Source: Episyrphus balteatus (lineage: Eukaryota > Arthropoda > Insecta > Diptera > Syrphidae). From it: a stretch of 64,000 nt of DNA. The notes below the pieces were generated by a model. The model ran no database searches, was not told where the DNA came from, and worked only from the letters and a program-made list of their open reading frames with translations. This document shows, piece by piece, positions 24,766-37,441 of this stretch. The position numbers and the translations under genes were made by a program. Location: positions 35,275,554 to 35,339,553 of the forward strand of contig NC_079137.1 in the NCBI RefSeq assembly GCF_945859705.1, in the 5' to 3' direction. Position 1 is the stretch's first letter. Every line of letters begins with the position of its first letter.

Positions 24766-25975
24766 ACATTCATAAAATACCGGTCGGTTTAAAATAGTTC
24801 TTCAATAAGCAAATTTACCTTCCAGACTATCAAACCAGGCATAGTTTTTCGTATAGTTTGCAAAAATCAAAAACAGTTAAAACACCCCACCGAATATGAA
24901 TATGAACTTCCAGAATAGCTAGCTCTACATATAGATATCCTTATGGATACTCATATATGATGTGTTTCTACTTGTATAGGCCCACACACATGTGTACACT
25001 ACTCACATATACAAGTATTTCTGGAATTTTTACTTTAGTCCTTGTTGTGTGTTGTTGGCCCTTAATCAAATATGCATGACAACAGTATTTACATGTGTCG
25101 AGTTAAGGTTTTGTTTAATAAAAGAGTTTAGCGTGGTATATATATATTTTTTTTTCTCAGCAAGAGTCAAGAGGGGGGTTTTCTAGGTTATTTGCATATC
25201 TTTTTTACATAATATATGTGTTTTGGGGGGGTTTTGTTCTTTCAACTTTTTTTTGTGGAAAGATATATACAACAAGATAATCAGATTCGGTTGAGATAAT
25301 GTATCTATGAATGAGCTGCCAAAAACACTTGAAGATTAAAATTGAGATAATTTTCGAGTGAAAAACAAACTTAAATTATTATTATAGGCTAGACACTGTT
25401 TTTAATGAGTTTCACTATTAATTTCTTGAAAAAAGGCGCTTTAATTCTTAATTTTTTTTTTGTTTTTCTTGATTGTTATCAAAATAAACATTCAAATGTT
25501 TATCATGGACGTGCTAAGATTGTAATTCATTTTAATTCTGACTAGGAAAAAAACACGATAATAAAATAAGGTAGTCATTTTATTTAAGAGGTAAAAGATG
25601 TCTTGAAAATGCAAATCCGTTTACCTTCAAATAAAAAAAAAAAAAAAGAGTGTGTGTGTACACATGTACACGCGACTGAAGTTATACTTCTCATTCAGTA
25701 TATGTAAATGAATTTCATTTGATATTTTTAACTTCTATTATTAAATTAATTAATCCACAATTCGTTTTTTTACATTTTTATCAAGTGAACAATAAATTAA
25801 TTCTTTCATCCTCCTTGCGTCTATGTAGTTTTCAATTTATTCTGTGAAATTTATTTCACAGAATATTTTTATAAATAAGACAGATAATTTTTCGTTATCT
25901 TTTCTCTTGGTTTTTTTAATAGTAAATATATTTCTATTTTTTTTAGTAAAATATTTCTTTTTTTATCATAAAAAA
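24766..25975. other. AT-rich sequence without a recognised gene
   Basis: Low-complexity T/A tracts, a short GT/CA microsatellite at about 25645-25672 and nothing else recognised. Confidence 0.6.
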
Positions 25976-25979
25976 ATTC

Positions 25980-27888
25980 CGGTACAATCCGGTTTTTCGA
26001 TTTTTTCAAAATTCCGAGAAAATCGCGTTTGAAAGTTGGGGTAAATTTTTTTTTCGAAAAATCCCCGAATCTTTGAACGCTCCTGGAAGCTAAATCGCTT
26101 GAGAGCAATTTTTGGGAGTTATGCCAAATGATAGCTTGTGTCATGGGCCTACGCTTTGCACATTTTCAGATTTGTAAAAAATCGCCTTCCATGTTAAACC
26201 GCCACATCATGCCTATTTTTTCAGAATCGTGCCTATTTTTTTTTACTTTTAAGTTCTCTCGGTTTGAGAACGCGTGGACCTACAGGGATGGGAGTTGTAC
26301 CCACATGTAGGTTTGAGTCCCCGCTACCTTTTGGCATCAAAAATTTTATTTTCATTTTCTTCAAAATTCCGCGATATAGGCGTTGGAACGCTTTGATCTA
26401 GAGACAGGGGAGTGGTGCCATATGAAGGGTTATATTCTCAGGTACCCGATAGTGGTATAATCCGGTTTTTCGATTTTTTTCAAAATTCCGAGAAAATCGC
26501 GTTTGAAAGTTAGGGTAAAATTTTTTTTCGAAAAATCCCCGAATCTTTGAACGCTCCTGGAAGCTAAACTGCTTGAGAGCAATTTTTGGGAGTGATGCTA
26601 AATGATAGCTTGTGTCATGGGCCTACGCTTTGCACATTGTCAGATTTTTAAAAAATCGCCTTCCATGCTAAACCGCCACATCATGCCTATTTATTCAGAA
26701 TCGTGCCTATTTTTTTTTTACTTTTAAGTTCTCGCGGTTTGAGAACGCGTGGACCTACAGGGATGAGAGTTGTACCCAAATGTAGGTTAGAGTCCCCGCT
26801 ACCTTTTGGCATCAAAACATTTTTTTTCATTTTCTTCAAAATTCCGCGATATAGGCGTTGGAAGTTGGGGGCGCGAAAAAACTTCTGGGAGCTGAATGCT
26901 TTGATCTAGAGACAGTGGAGTGGTGCCATATGAAAGCTTATATTCTCAGCTAGCCGATAGTGGTATAATCCGGTTTTTCGATTTACTTCAAAATTCCGAG
27001 AAAATCGCGTTTGAAAGTTGGGGTAAAATTTTTTTTCCAAAAATTCCCGAATCTTTGAACGCTCCTGGAAGCTAAACCGCTTTAGAGCAATTTTTGGGAG
27101 TGATGCCAAATGATAGCTTGTGTCATGGGCCTACGCTTTGCACATTGTCAGATTTTTAAAAAATCGCCTTCCATGTTAAACCGCCACATCATGCCTATTT
27201 TTTCAGAATCGTGCCTATTTTTTTTTTACTTTTAAGTTCTCCAGGTTTGAGAACGCGTGGACCTACAGGAATGAGAGTTGTACCCAAATGTAGGTTAGAG
27301 TCCCCGCTACCTTTTGGCATCAAACAAAATTTTTTCATTTTTTTCAAAATTCCGAGACATAGGCGTTGGAAGTTGGGGGCGCGAAAAAACTTCTGGGAGC
27401 TGAATGCTTTGATCTAGAGACGGTGGAGTGGTGCCATATGAAAGCTTATATTCTCAGCTAGCCGATAGTGGTATAATCCGGTTTTTCGATTTACTTCAAA
27501 ATTCCGAGAAAATCACGTTTGAAAGTTGGGGTAAAATTTTTTTTCGAAAAATCCCCGAATCTTTGAACGCTCCTGGAAGCTAAACCGCTTTAGAGCAATT
27601 TTTGAGAGTGATGCCAAATGATAGCTTGTGTCATGGGCCTACGCTTTGCACATTGTCAGATTTTTAAAAAATCGCCTTCCATGTTAAACCGCCACATCAT
27701 GCCTATTTTTTCAGAATCGTGCCTATTTTTTTTTTACTTTTAAGTTCTCCAGGTTTGAGAACGCGTGGACCTACAGGAATGAGAGTTGTACCCAAATGTA
27801 GGTTAGAGTCCCCGCTACCTTTTGGCATCAAACAAAATTTTTTCATTTTTTTCAAAATTCCGAGATATAGGCTTTGGAAGTTGGGGCG
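25980..27888. repeat. 508-bp tandem repeat, four copies
   Basis: The landmark AATCCGGTTTTTCGATTT begins at 25986, 26459, 26967 and 27475, giving spacings of 473, 508 and 508 bp. The first unit is 35 bp shorter because it lacks the GGGGGCGCGAAAAAACTTC block. The fourth copy is cut at about 27888. Units contain GAATCTTTGAACGCTCC, GTCATGGGCCTACGCTTT, GAACGCGTGGACCTACAGG and TCCCCGCTACCTTTTGGC. Adjacent copies are highly similar, so amplification looks recent. The 60-70 codon open frames inside recur with the repeat and look non-coding. Confidence 0.93.
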
Positions 27889-27972
27889 CTCATATGAGCT
27901 AAGCTATGGTACCTAGCTCAAATTTGAGCTGAACTGTGAGCTGAGCTGAAATGTGAGCTTTTTGCAACCCTG

Positions 27973-28060
27973 GCAACTTGCCACATGGAAATTACCACAT
28001 GCAACTTGCCACATGCAACTTGCCACATACAACTTGCCACATGCAACTTGCCACATGTAA
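27973..28060. repeat. 14-bp minisatellite
   Basis: Six copies of GCAACTTGCCACAT, one of them degraded (GGAAATTACCACAT), plus a partial seventh. It follows a GAGCT-rich stretch at 27893-27957. Confidence 0.9.
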
Positions 28061-28358
28061 CTTGCAACGAGTTGTGTGTTTTATGTTTGCCGTACTGCGG
28101 CGTACTGCATTTTTAAATACTAAAGTACTGCCTACTCTAAAGGTGAAACGACAGCCCTGCTACCCAGGGTGATCGCGTCATAATCCCTTTGACATTCTTG
28201 TCAAAAAGTAAATTTTCATACCCACCCTCCCATAAGAAGTATAACTTCAATAAAACCTGATGTCATTATTTGTTCAAGGGACAAACTTATTCAATTAAAA
28301 AAAAACAGAGTCCAACGAGTATGTTAAAAATTGAAAGAAAATAATAGAACAAAAAAAT

Positions 28359-28510
28359 GGCGACATGGCGACAAGGCGACATATCGACATGGCGACAAGG
28401 CGACAAGGCAACAAGGCGACATGGCGACATGGCAACAAGGCGACAAGGCGACATGGTGACATGGCGACAAGACAACATGGCGACAAGGCAACATGGCGAC
28501 AAGGCGACAC
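28359..28510. repeat. 8-bp GGCGACAW minisatellite
   Basis: Nineteen in-register copies of GGCGACAA or GGCGACAT with a few point variants. Related short arrays occur at 30297-30320 and 31930-32065, and a 9-bp relative on the other strand at 37693-37950. Confidence 0.93.
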
Positions 28511-29860
28511 ACAGTGGGGAAAAGGCGGAAAAAACCCAACTTTCGGAAGTACGTTTTATTTTGATACTGCACGTGTTTCTAACAGTAAATTAGTTGAAGA
28601 ATCAGAAAATGAAAACTGTTTTTCAAAAAAAAAATTGTGGGCCTGGAGATTATCGCTCAAAGTTGAAAAATAGTGAAAACTGATAAAAATACAAGTAGTT
28701 TCAAAATTATCTATTTACCGTATAATTTCAAGGTTTGAACCAACTTTTTTTGTAAATAGGCTTAAAATAAATTGACAAACAATATGGTACATTAGTTTAG
28801 CGAAAAAGAATTGAATACGATTTTTTTGACAAAAAACATTCCATTTTAGTGACTTTTTATGTTCACATAAGGTTTTAACTACTTCCTCTGTTTGCCTCTG
28901 TTGGCGGATAGGTTTCGTTAGATAGTGTTAAATCTCAGCAATAGTTTTCAAAAAAAAATCTCACCCGAAAACGTCCGTATTCGGTTTTTATAGCAATTTC
29001 AATCTGAAAAAGTCATTCAAAAAAGCAAAAAAAAAAAATAAGGCAAACAAAAAATAAGCAGCTATTTTCGTTAGACAAATCTTTCTAAATGTATCTTGGT
29101 AGGTATGCTGAATCTGAATGTGAAGTCCGTTTTGCGAAACAACCCAAAATTTTTTAAAAGATTGCAAAAAAAATTTTAAACCCACAATTTTAAAGTTTTT
29201 CCCAATTTAGTCGCTGTTGGGATCAGGAGTTTGTGTTAATGAAACCTGCATTGCACATTTACCTATTAAAACAATTTTTTTTTTTCACGAAGCCACTTTT
29301 TTGACTTTATTTATAACTATCGGAATCGGAATACAGTAAAAATGGTTATTTGAAGCCTCTCTTATCTTTAGTTCCACTTGTCTCCAAAAAAAGATAGAAT
29401 GATTTAATGGAATGTTCCGCTAATTGAAGGAAAAGTTTAGGCTTTTTAGCCGTTTAAATTTAAGAACTAACCAAAAAAAAAAAAGTTTCCAAAAAAGTTA
29501 AATTTTGAAAAAAAATGTCATACCTACCGTTTTTGAATATTTTTCCTTTTTTGAAAATTTTTGATTTTTTTGATTTATGTACCTAAAATTTAAACGGTAT
29601 TTATTAAAAAAATGTTCAAATAAACTCAAAAGAATTTGATTTTTCTAGTAAAAAAGTGATTGGAAGTAAGTCATTTACAGCTGCAAAAACTTGATTTCAG
29701 ATTTTTTAATATAATTTTTTTCTGAGTGGACGTGGCAATGGGTGGTCATTGATGTAGGTTTGTCTTGCTATGAGCTACCTTTCCTGCAAATTTCATGAAA
29801 ATTGGTTCAGTAGTTTAGTCTTAATTGAGTTTTTTCCGGTCTCCCATACAAGGTGCCCCA
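28511..29860. other. AT-rich sequence without a recognised gene
   Basis: No gene, RNA or element is recognised. A stretch at about 29778-29830 (TTTCATGAAAATTGGTTCAG) resembles the relic repeat sequence seen in many insect elements but is too short to classify. Confidence 0.5.
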
Positions 29861-30289
29861 CACAGAGAAAAATATGACCCGCTAAAAACTAACAGATTGC
29901 CATATTGTTTTACCGTCCATACATTTCATAAGGAAATCTTATTAAAATCAACGATTAATAAGGTTTTTTTAAGGAGATTTCTTATTATTTTTATAGAGAA
30001 AATCTTATTAAAATTTGACTGAAAAGTTGATTTTTTTTGCACTTAGCACTAGAACAAAAATCGCGATCAATATTTTCATGGCAGGTTGGTTCAGGTGGTA
30101 AGGTGGGCGACTAAAGATTTGAAGTCTCCAGTTCGATTCCCAGCCTGGTCATCTTTTTTTTTATTTTTTTGCAGATTTTAAAACAATAAGGAAAACCCGA
30201 TTGTTTTAATAAGGTTTCCTTCTTGGATGAAAACCATAGAGAAATCTTATTGTTTTTGTTCTATTTTATGTGGTCTATTTTTCTCTGTG
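29861..30289. mobile_element. short TIR element with a tRNA-like core, element 1
   Basis: The ends are inverted: the left reads CACAGAGAAAAATATGACC and the reverse complement of the right reads CACAGAGAAAAATAGACC, identical apart from one indel. The 429-bp element has AATCTTATTAAAA-type internal inverted repeats and, near its centre, a 71-nt tRNA-like segment. No transposase is encoded, so it is non-autonomous. Flanks share only CA on both sides, so no superfamily can be assigned from the target duplication. Its ends match those of 37952-38398 as CACRGAKAAAAA. Confidence 0.75.
30080..30150 (+). other. tRNA-like sequence inside element 1
   Basis: A 71-nt segment with an A-box-like part (TTGGTTCAGGTGGTAAGG), an anticodon-arm-like part (GACTAAAGATTTGAAGTC) and a B-box-like part (AGTTCGATTCC) at tRNA spacing. 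It resembles tRNA-Phe in layout. The T stem and anticodon stem do not pair well by eye, so it is not a functional tRNA gene, but it could retain an internal Pol III promoter. Confidence 0.6.
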
Positions 30290-30296
30290 CACTGTG

Positions 30297-30322
30297 CGAC
30301 ATGGCGACAAGGCGACAAGGCC
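30297..30322. repeat. short GGCGACAA minisatellite beside element 1
   Basis: Three to four units of the same 8-mer as at 28359-28510, starting 7 bp beyond the right end of element 1. Confidence 0.75.
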
Positions 30323-31925
30323 TGTGGAATATTCTATTTAGTGAGAAAATGTTAGGTAAAAAAAACCGCCAATGAGAAAATTATGAAACCATAGTTGTTT
30401 CCAAAATATTGAATTCTTAAAATGTACTTCATTGTTTTTCAAAATCAGCTATAATATTGCTTTAAATGGAAAGTGACGAATTGACAATGAACTTAGTAAC
30501 ATTTTATACATAATTTTGAGTATGATATACATTTTTAAACCTCATGAGTCATCATCATCATCATCAAATTTAATTCACAAACCAAGTTTGACTGATAAAT
30601 ATGATGAATAATATTTTCATTTTCATATAAAATCATCAACATATCGTCGTCAAGCCATATGGTGATGAATCGATGAAAATTCATGTTTTCATGCATATAA
30701 TAAAAAAAAAAATTAAAAAACTACTGTCAGAAATCGATATTATTATGTGTGATTGTAACTTTAATAAACTTAAATAAATACATCAAGTAGCAATTATTTC
30801 GAAGTCATGACTGTTAACCCAACCAACAGACTTCACTATTACTCACAACTCAATTGAAACCAATGTCAAAAATACTTCCTCAATACCTCATTACATTTAT
30901 TTTCTGCCTGATTTGATATGTAATTTTTTTTTTTTTTTTTTTTATTAAAAATTTTATTCAGAGAATAAAATTAAAGTAATTTTCATATTCAACGCCCGCA
31001 TATAAACATCAATCATTTTTTAAATGAAATTTTTCGGAATTGAAAATAAAAAAATGAACCAACACAAAAAAAAAAATCATTGATATAAAATGTTCAATTT
31101 GTTTTGCATAAATATTCAATGTTTCGGTTGAAAGGTTGTATAATATTTAACTAATAGCAGTGAAAAAAAAAATAATATACAATATATGTAACCAACCATA
31201 CAAACATGTACGTTTGCATACAAAATGATAAAAATGATAAAATAAAAAAAAAAGATATTAATAAGAAATAAAAAAAAAATGGAATTCCTTAAATATGCAA
31301 TTGGAGTTATAAATAAAAAAAACCCCAAATATCATAAAAAATAAAACGCACCACAACAAACATCAATAAGGCCACTTTAATTCTCCATGCCATCGTAAAT
31401 CGGGTGGCAACACACAAATAACTGCACCAACGACATAAAAGGGTTATATTGCTAATATTTTCTTCCCGAATTCCCAAAAGGACAATCAGTAGCAATCACC
31501 ACCACCACTACAACTACTTGTTGCAAAAAGGGATCGAACCAAGTTAGCTTTTGCAATGCCTTTTTATGCTATACTCTATACCGACCGTCCATTGCTGACT
31601 TATGTTCGGACACCACTTGACCAATATACAAGGAATACAAGGAGCGAACCGCTTACTTTCTCAAATTGACCCTGGAGAGGAAGACAGAGAGGGATATTTC
31701 CTGTTTCTATAGGGTATACAATACACACACACATACACACACTCTATTACATTCGATTGAGGTCGGGTTTCTTGGAAATCCTTTTTGGCGACATTAGCTT
31801 TTGTTGGTCAAAGTGGAATAGGTATCAGATAGTAGCCAAATTCTTTTTTATATCGGTAAGCCCGAAATATGAGGTACAAGATTCAAAATTTATTATTGAA
31901 CTTCAATTGACTGCATACATACTAT
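30323..31925. other. AT-rich sequence without a recognised gene
   Basis: Contains an ATC/ATG trinucleotide-rich stretch (about 30545-30690), long A/T runs and a CA microsatellite at about 31721-31742. No gene is seen. Confidence 0.6.
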
Positions 31926-31929
31926 ATGC

Positions 31930-32065
31930 AACAAGGCGAAAAGATGACAAGCCGATAAGGCGACATGGTAACAAGGCGACAAGATGACAGTACGAAAAGG
32001 CGACACTGTGACAAGGGGACAAGCTGACAAGGCCACAAGGTGACAGGACGACAAGACGACAAGAA
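31930..32065. repeat. degenerate 8-bp GGCGACAA minisatellite
   Basis: About 16 units with an eight-base beat, such as AAGGCGAC, AAGATGAC, AAGCTGAC and AAGGTGAC. It is the same family as 28359-28510 but much more diverged. Confidence 0.75.
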
Positions 32066-32089
32066 ATGAAAAAATATGAAAAAAAAATC

Positions 32090-32646
32090 GCTGCACCACC
32101 GCCGCACCACGTTCGCACCATTTCATTTTGTACGAAAAAAAAATAGGTGCACCACCGCAGCACGTTGAAAAAAATGAAAAAAAAAATGAAACAAATTTTA
32201 AACCCCCGCACCACCGTTGCACCACGTCCGCACAGTTTCATTTTGAAAAAATGAAAAAATATGAAAAAAATTCGCTGCACCACCGCCGCACCACTTCTGC
32301 ACCATTATCAAAAATTCTATTCTCATACTTATACAAATGTTTAAGTGGTCTTCAAAGTTATTTTGACTTAAGCATCAATTTACTAGTTTGTACAAACATG
32401 ACTTGGTAGTCGAGTGGTTAAGGCGTTGGACTTCTAATTGAAAGTGCTTTGAATACTCGGGTTCGAATATCCTTCTCGTTGTTAGTTTTTTTAATTTTTT
32501 AATAGTCGTGTTGCGGCGGTGGTGACCGAATTTTTCATTCAAAATGGAATGGTGCGGACGTGGTGCAGTCGTGGTGCGGCGGTGGTGCACCGAAATTTTT
32601 CGCCCAACGGCGGTGATGTTGCTGTGGTGCGGCGCTACGGTCAAGA
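32090..32646. repeat. GCACCACC inverted-repeat structure enclosing a tRNA-like core
   Basis: The left side (32090-32305) has four direct copies of a motif like GCACCACCGCCGCACCAC with TTTCATTTTG spacers. The right side (about 32510-32640) has the same motif inverted (GTGGTGCGGCGGTGGTGC). Between them, at 32400-32485, lies a tRNA-Ser-like sequence. The arms are imperfect and repetitive, so they could fold into many alternative hairpins. I see no clean terminal repeats or target duplication. Confidence 0.65.
32400..32485 (+). other. tRNA-Ser-like pseudogene sequence
   Basis: Contains GTCGAGTGGTTAAGGCG followed by TTGGACTTCTAATTGAA, a variable-arm-like segment (AGTGCTTTGAATACT) and a B-box-like GGGTTCGAATATCC. 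From general knowledge, the D-arm and first half of the anticodon arm are almost those of eukaryotic tRNA-Ser. The B box has extra bases and the anticodon stem has a mismatch, so it is a derived or dead copy. Confidence 0.65.
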
Positions 32647-32649
32647 TTT

Positions 32650-35254
32650 TTTTATTTTTTTATATAAAAAATCAATTTCTATTCTTACTCTGGTCACTAG
32701 GCCTTCCATGGTCTCAATAAGATTGTGATCCAGTTTCTTCATGCTCTTTCCTTGTTCGTGCCTTTCTGCAACTTAAAGCTGCTATGTTTTTATAACAACT
32801 TCCAAAATCTGAGAACAAATCCATTTCTCTCTCAACTTGGTTCCATAGCTCTTAATCAAGTTACACGTAGTGTATTGAGTGTTTAACGGTATGAGGTTGA
32901 AGAATCCTTTCTATAGTGCGTCCTTCGCGGGTAGCAGGCGTCTGTGACGAATTCTTCAACGAATGTTAGTTACACATTACATTACACACACTTGAATCTC
33001 GCTAAGCTTAGATGGAGAAGAACAAACATGATAATGAATTGCTTCTATTAACACGTAATCATTGCTTTTGCCTATACTACCCATCGATGGACAGACGAAT
33101 GGACGTTTGAAAGGAGTCAGCATTGTGGCATCATCATCATCATCGAATCAGTCGTCGGTAATGGTGATGGTGTTGGTTGTTCATTGTTCCTTTTCTAGTT
33201 CCATATCCGCACTGTTGCAGTTGGTTGGCTTAGATCGGGGAAATATTCGCTCGCAGCTCTTGGAAAATTCCATTGACACTATTAATTGCCCTAATTTGTC
33301 ACCTAGCATCATCCATAGATGGCTTTATACAGCGATAAAGTCCACAAATCGCCTCCATTAAATCGGATATGCGGAAAGAGTATGAGTGAGAGAGAGTTAG
33401 GAAGGGAGGGAGGTAAGTACATAAATACCATCAGTATGAGAGAAGCACGCGAATGGTTTTCTATTACAGGATTACAGAGTCCTTGTGGATAAACTGCCTT
33501 CCTTAGAGCTCCCTAATCCTTGAGTTATCGAAATAAAATTAACTGCCTTTCGCAATGGTCCAATATATAAAAAAATACCTTCGGATTAAACTTCTGCTAT
33601 CAGGATCAGTTTTGTCCTTTCTATATATACAATATCCTTCTCTCTCTTTCTTTCTCTCTTTTAAGCTTTGCAACGGGTGGCGGCACGACAAATTGTGTTG
33701 GGCTGGGCTCCTATAATATATCTATGCAATGTAGCCATGCCTATAGTCACACAAAAGGATATGTAGGTGAATCTTTATATTCTATACAAAAACAATGTTG
33801 CGTAATTATTTATTTCCGTATGTTTGAGTTTGATTCGAAAGACATTTAAGGCAATTTATTGTCTCTTGATTCTGACTTTAATTGTCATTTGCACGATTCT
33901 TGAGTCAATTAAATATTTAGTATATCTTCACCAACTCTCTTTGAGTTTGCTTAAGTATAATAACTTTCCTATAAAGCGTCATGTCCTGGTGGCGGCAGCC
34001 AGCGTTACAAAAACCAAAGCCCACCAAACTTAACTAAGAAGATGTCTACACAACGACGACAAGGACGATGGCATAACGTAAATAACTAAGATGCTGTAAT
34101 TTAGCTTTTAGCTGTGTGGAAGTTCAAAATCATCTCGAATACTTCATGGAATATCCATTTTCGATAAGCTTTTAAGATAAATTGATTTTTTTTTTTTTTT
34201 TTTTGCTTCTCTGTCGGTGGTAGTTATATGTCAGAAATCCTTGTGAGAGCTGTACGGATTATTGACACCCCTCACGTGGCACTATACTTGGCACACCACA
34301 TTAAGTGGAATCGAACTTAAGTTATGAGGCAAATTATTTATGCTACAGGTTTTCTCGAGAGGAGAACAGCAGAGGTGGCAGCATTGGTGGCGTGTATAAA
34401 GTGCGATGATGGTGAGAGAGTTATTGACTTTGATTGAATGTTAATTACACAAAATTGAGAGATGTCTTACACAAGTAGATAGTATAATAGTAGTAGCGAA
34501 CAAGAACAACACTATTTATAGTACATTTTACGCCTCAGAGAGAGAGAGAGAAAAGTAGTGATTTAATTTGTTAGACAAACACCAGCAGCAGCATAGCACA
34601 AGTGGTTGTCAACCAAACTATTGGTGATATATATGCAGAGTTAAATAGTTTAATTTTTGGGTGTGAAAGATTGCCAACAAATATTTGCATAAATGTTAAC
34701 AGATATATTCTGCATCGGTGAACGCAAATATTTTGTTAGTCTGGATGGGGTGTTAGAATGTGTGACAAACGCGTGTGAGGTACACCACACTGTCATGTGT
34801 TACATCAACTGAAACGTTGAGTTATATTTTTTTTTATTTGTAACATTTTGAATTTATATTCAAACCACTTCGATTTGATTCTTTACCAAAAAGTGAGTGA
34901 CATTGGAAAATAATTTGATGAAAATTATTTTGATGAAGTTTCATTATGGGGTGTGGGTGGAAGTTTGACATAATGAAATGTTTAAAATAATTACTTTTTT
35001 ATATATTTTAACCATTTTATGGGATTATTTTTGAACTTTTAGAATGACGACAGCACTTTCATTATAGTCTAATTATTACCTTTCTTGTGACATTTTTATA
35101 TGGAATTGTAAGCATACTAATTTTCTTTCTATAAGAACCCAAAAAAATTAAAAAAAAGAAATTAAGCCCGACTAGTAATAAATAACTCTCTAAAAAGTAT
35201 GAAACAAGAAAATATTCTCATCTGAAATTTTTATGTGAGTCACTGAAAATCAAA
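32650..35254. other. AT-rich sequence without a recognised gene
   Basis: Less AT-biased stretches with ATC/GTC and GTT microsatellites (33120-33190), a CT tract (33640-33660), a GA tract (34538-34551) and T runs. Open frames of about 100 codons at 33062-33361 have serine-rich low complexity and no recognised family. Confidence 0.55.
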
Positions 35255-35395
35255 ATTTAATTGGTTCATGACTTCTGCCTCTAGAGGGTGCAATGTCACA
35301 CATCCTAGAAGAGGAGTATGACGGTTCTAACGGTACCTCATTTGTCGAATTATAATAAGAAGTTTAGAAGTTGTGAAGGAATATAGCAAAACCTG
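35255..35395. repeat. relic dispersed repeat, copy 2
   Basis: Diverged partner of 24605-24765; see there for the shared blocks. It lies just upstream of the Transib-type element. Confidence 0.5.
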
Positions 35396-35624
35396 GTGAT
35401 TTAGGCCCTTAGCTTTAATGTGTGCACAGGTTTGTCGCTCAAAAACATGAATTTGATTTTCCTTTCAAATATTTAGAGCTTCTTTATAGCGATCTTATAA
35501 ATGTTACCTACTAGATAGCAGTGGTGATAGAAGTGGTGACTTGTTCGAGAAGCTGCTTGTTAATCATGAGTTTAGCTGGCCAGCTTGATCAATTTCTTCT
35601 TTTCATCAGGTGGTCAAACCGACG

Positions 35625-37441
35625 CACAATGGGACCAAACGAGGTTGAGCGTCTCAAAAATGGTTTTTACGTGATGGGATTATTATAAAGAAATAGAGCT
35701 TTTAGCGATACAATAATTTTTTTTACATTATTTTTATTCTGGGTACTTAAAACAACCTTCAAACACCCATTTTAAAGGAGACATTTTGAACTCAGATATT
35801 TCGTTAGTTTCTCAATGAACTATATTAAAGTTACACATTTTTGTAAAGCTTGTAATCTCTTCTTTCCAAAACTATAAGCATTTTTCCTATGTAATGGAAC
35901 AATAAATTAAAAAAAAAAAAACTGAGTGTGTAGAAGTTTTTTTTGTTCAATATATTGTTTCCAACTAGAGTTTTCAATGTTGGCTCCGGCTGCCTCCACT
36001 GAGTAAATGGCTGTTTTGCATTCTATTTTTACAGTAGATTAAGAAACTAATATAAAAAATTTCCTATTTTCATCCTTTTCTGTTTTACAAGCAAAATTGA
36101 ATAATGAGAGAATTTATTTTTATTTATTTAAAGTTTTAAAAATCTATTACTTTGAAATTTTCAATTTATAAAAACCAAATTTGGCACAATTTAAGCTCAT
36201 ATTCTTGGTTTTGCAAATAAAAAGTATTTTGTGTTTAAAATTAAAAAATAACGGTAAAATAAAACTCACATGTATCAGAGCCTTCTTGAAGAAACTAATG
36301 GATGTATACGCACCAAATTCACTCATTTTTATCTATAGACTTGATATATTTCATTTCGCAAACCAAACGGTAAAAAAATTGTAAGATTCTGATCCAAATT
36401 TCCAAAGTCATTCCGAGAAATAAAAAAAATACTAAAAAGAATTTTTCTTTGGTATTTTTATGATTGCCACGAAATTTGTACGCAGTGTGGCAATCGTGGC
36501 TCTATTAGAAAATGATAAAAGCTGTTGAACGGTTCGTACTTTAAATTTTGCAAAGCAAAACGAAAGAATTTGCTTGCAGCCGATTCTTATAATAATGGCA
36601 ATTTTTTAGTAGGTATTGTTTTTAATAGATGATTGAAGAATTCCAATTTTTGCATTGGCTGTTGGGAAATGTTCTTAAGAAAAAACAATTCCATTAATTT
36701 CTCTATTATAATTTATTTATTTTTTTAAATAATATACATTTCTTGTCTGTCCATTGAATAGCCTAAAACTTCAAAACATAAACTACGCAATAACACAGTT
36801 GTTGAAACAATTAAAAACCGTTATAAATGATACTTCACAATGCTATATTCGACGTGTTTTTGAAATAGCTCAGTCCATTTGTCAACAAATGATTGATAAC
36901 GATAAACAAAAGTATTCTTTTGTTAATTTTTACAGACAAATTTTTTCCTTTAACTAAACATTTTGCCCATTCAACAAATAATATTATTTATAATAAATAA
37001 AAGTAATTGTTTATTGTTGTTAACAGTATAATATGTTTACTTCGTATGTACGTTAAGAATACGACTACTATTATAACAGGAATTGATTAAAACACAATTT
37101 AATGTTTTGGAACTTAAATTTTATAAAAAAGGTTTAATTTGATCTTCAGAGTTTCGAAGTAAGGAACTATATCAACCCTGCCGGACCATTTTTTTTGTTT
37201 TTCCATTGCTTAGAAAAAAGATTAATTTATATCGTCACATTTTTTGTATGAAAAAAATATTTTTATTTAAACTTTGAACATATTTATTGTGCTTTTAAAA
37301 ATAAATAACCCGAACAATGCTTAAGTACATCAATTCCTTATATATTCAAGATAAAATGTTTCAAATTTCATATTCAATTATTTAAAGAAACAAAAAAGTT
37401 ACAGATTTTTGAGACACTCAACCTCGTTTCGTCTTATAGTG
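35625..37441. mobile_element. Transib-type DNA transposon, non-autonomous or decayed
   Basis: The left end begins CACAATGGGACCAAACGAGG and the reverse complement of the right end begins CACTATAAGACGAAACGAGG. The two ends match at 32 of the first 37 positions. They fit the Transib terminal consensus CACWATGG, the left end exactly and the right end apart from AA in place of GG. The element is flanked by CGACG on both sides (35620-35624 and 37442-37446), matching the 5-bp GC-rich target duplications known for Transib. A TCAAAAAT motif about 22-23 bp inside each heptamer resembles the nonamer position of a 23-bp-spacer recombination signal. The 1,817-bp body is AT-rich. It has no recognised transposase; one 67-codon frame at 36754-36957 (ending YSFVNFYRQIFSFN) is unassigned. 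Autonomous Transibs are longer, so this copy must depend on another for movement. Confidence 0.75.

Noticed and set aside
28287..28593. Frames of MSPCRHVAL or ATRRQGDM repeats
   Set aside because: Translation of the 8-bp GGCGACAA minisatellite in several frames.
30080..32485. Functional tRNA genes
   Set aside because: A-box and B-box motifs are present but anticodon and T stems pair poorly, and the sequences lie inside inverted-repeat elements.
36754..36957. 67-codon frame inside the Transib-type element as transposase
   Set aside because: Too short, begins at a non-ATG codon and shows no motif I can match to a RAG1-core-like transposase.
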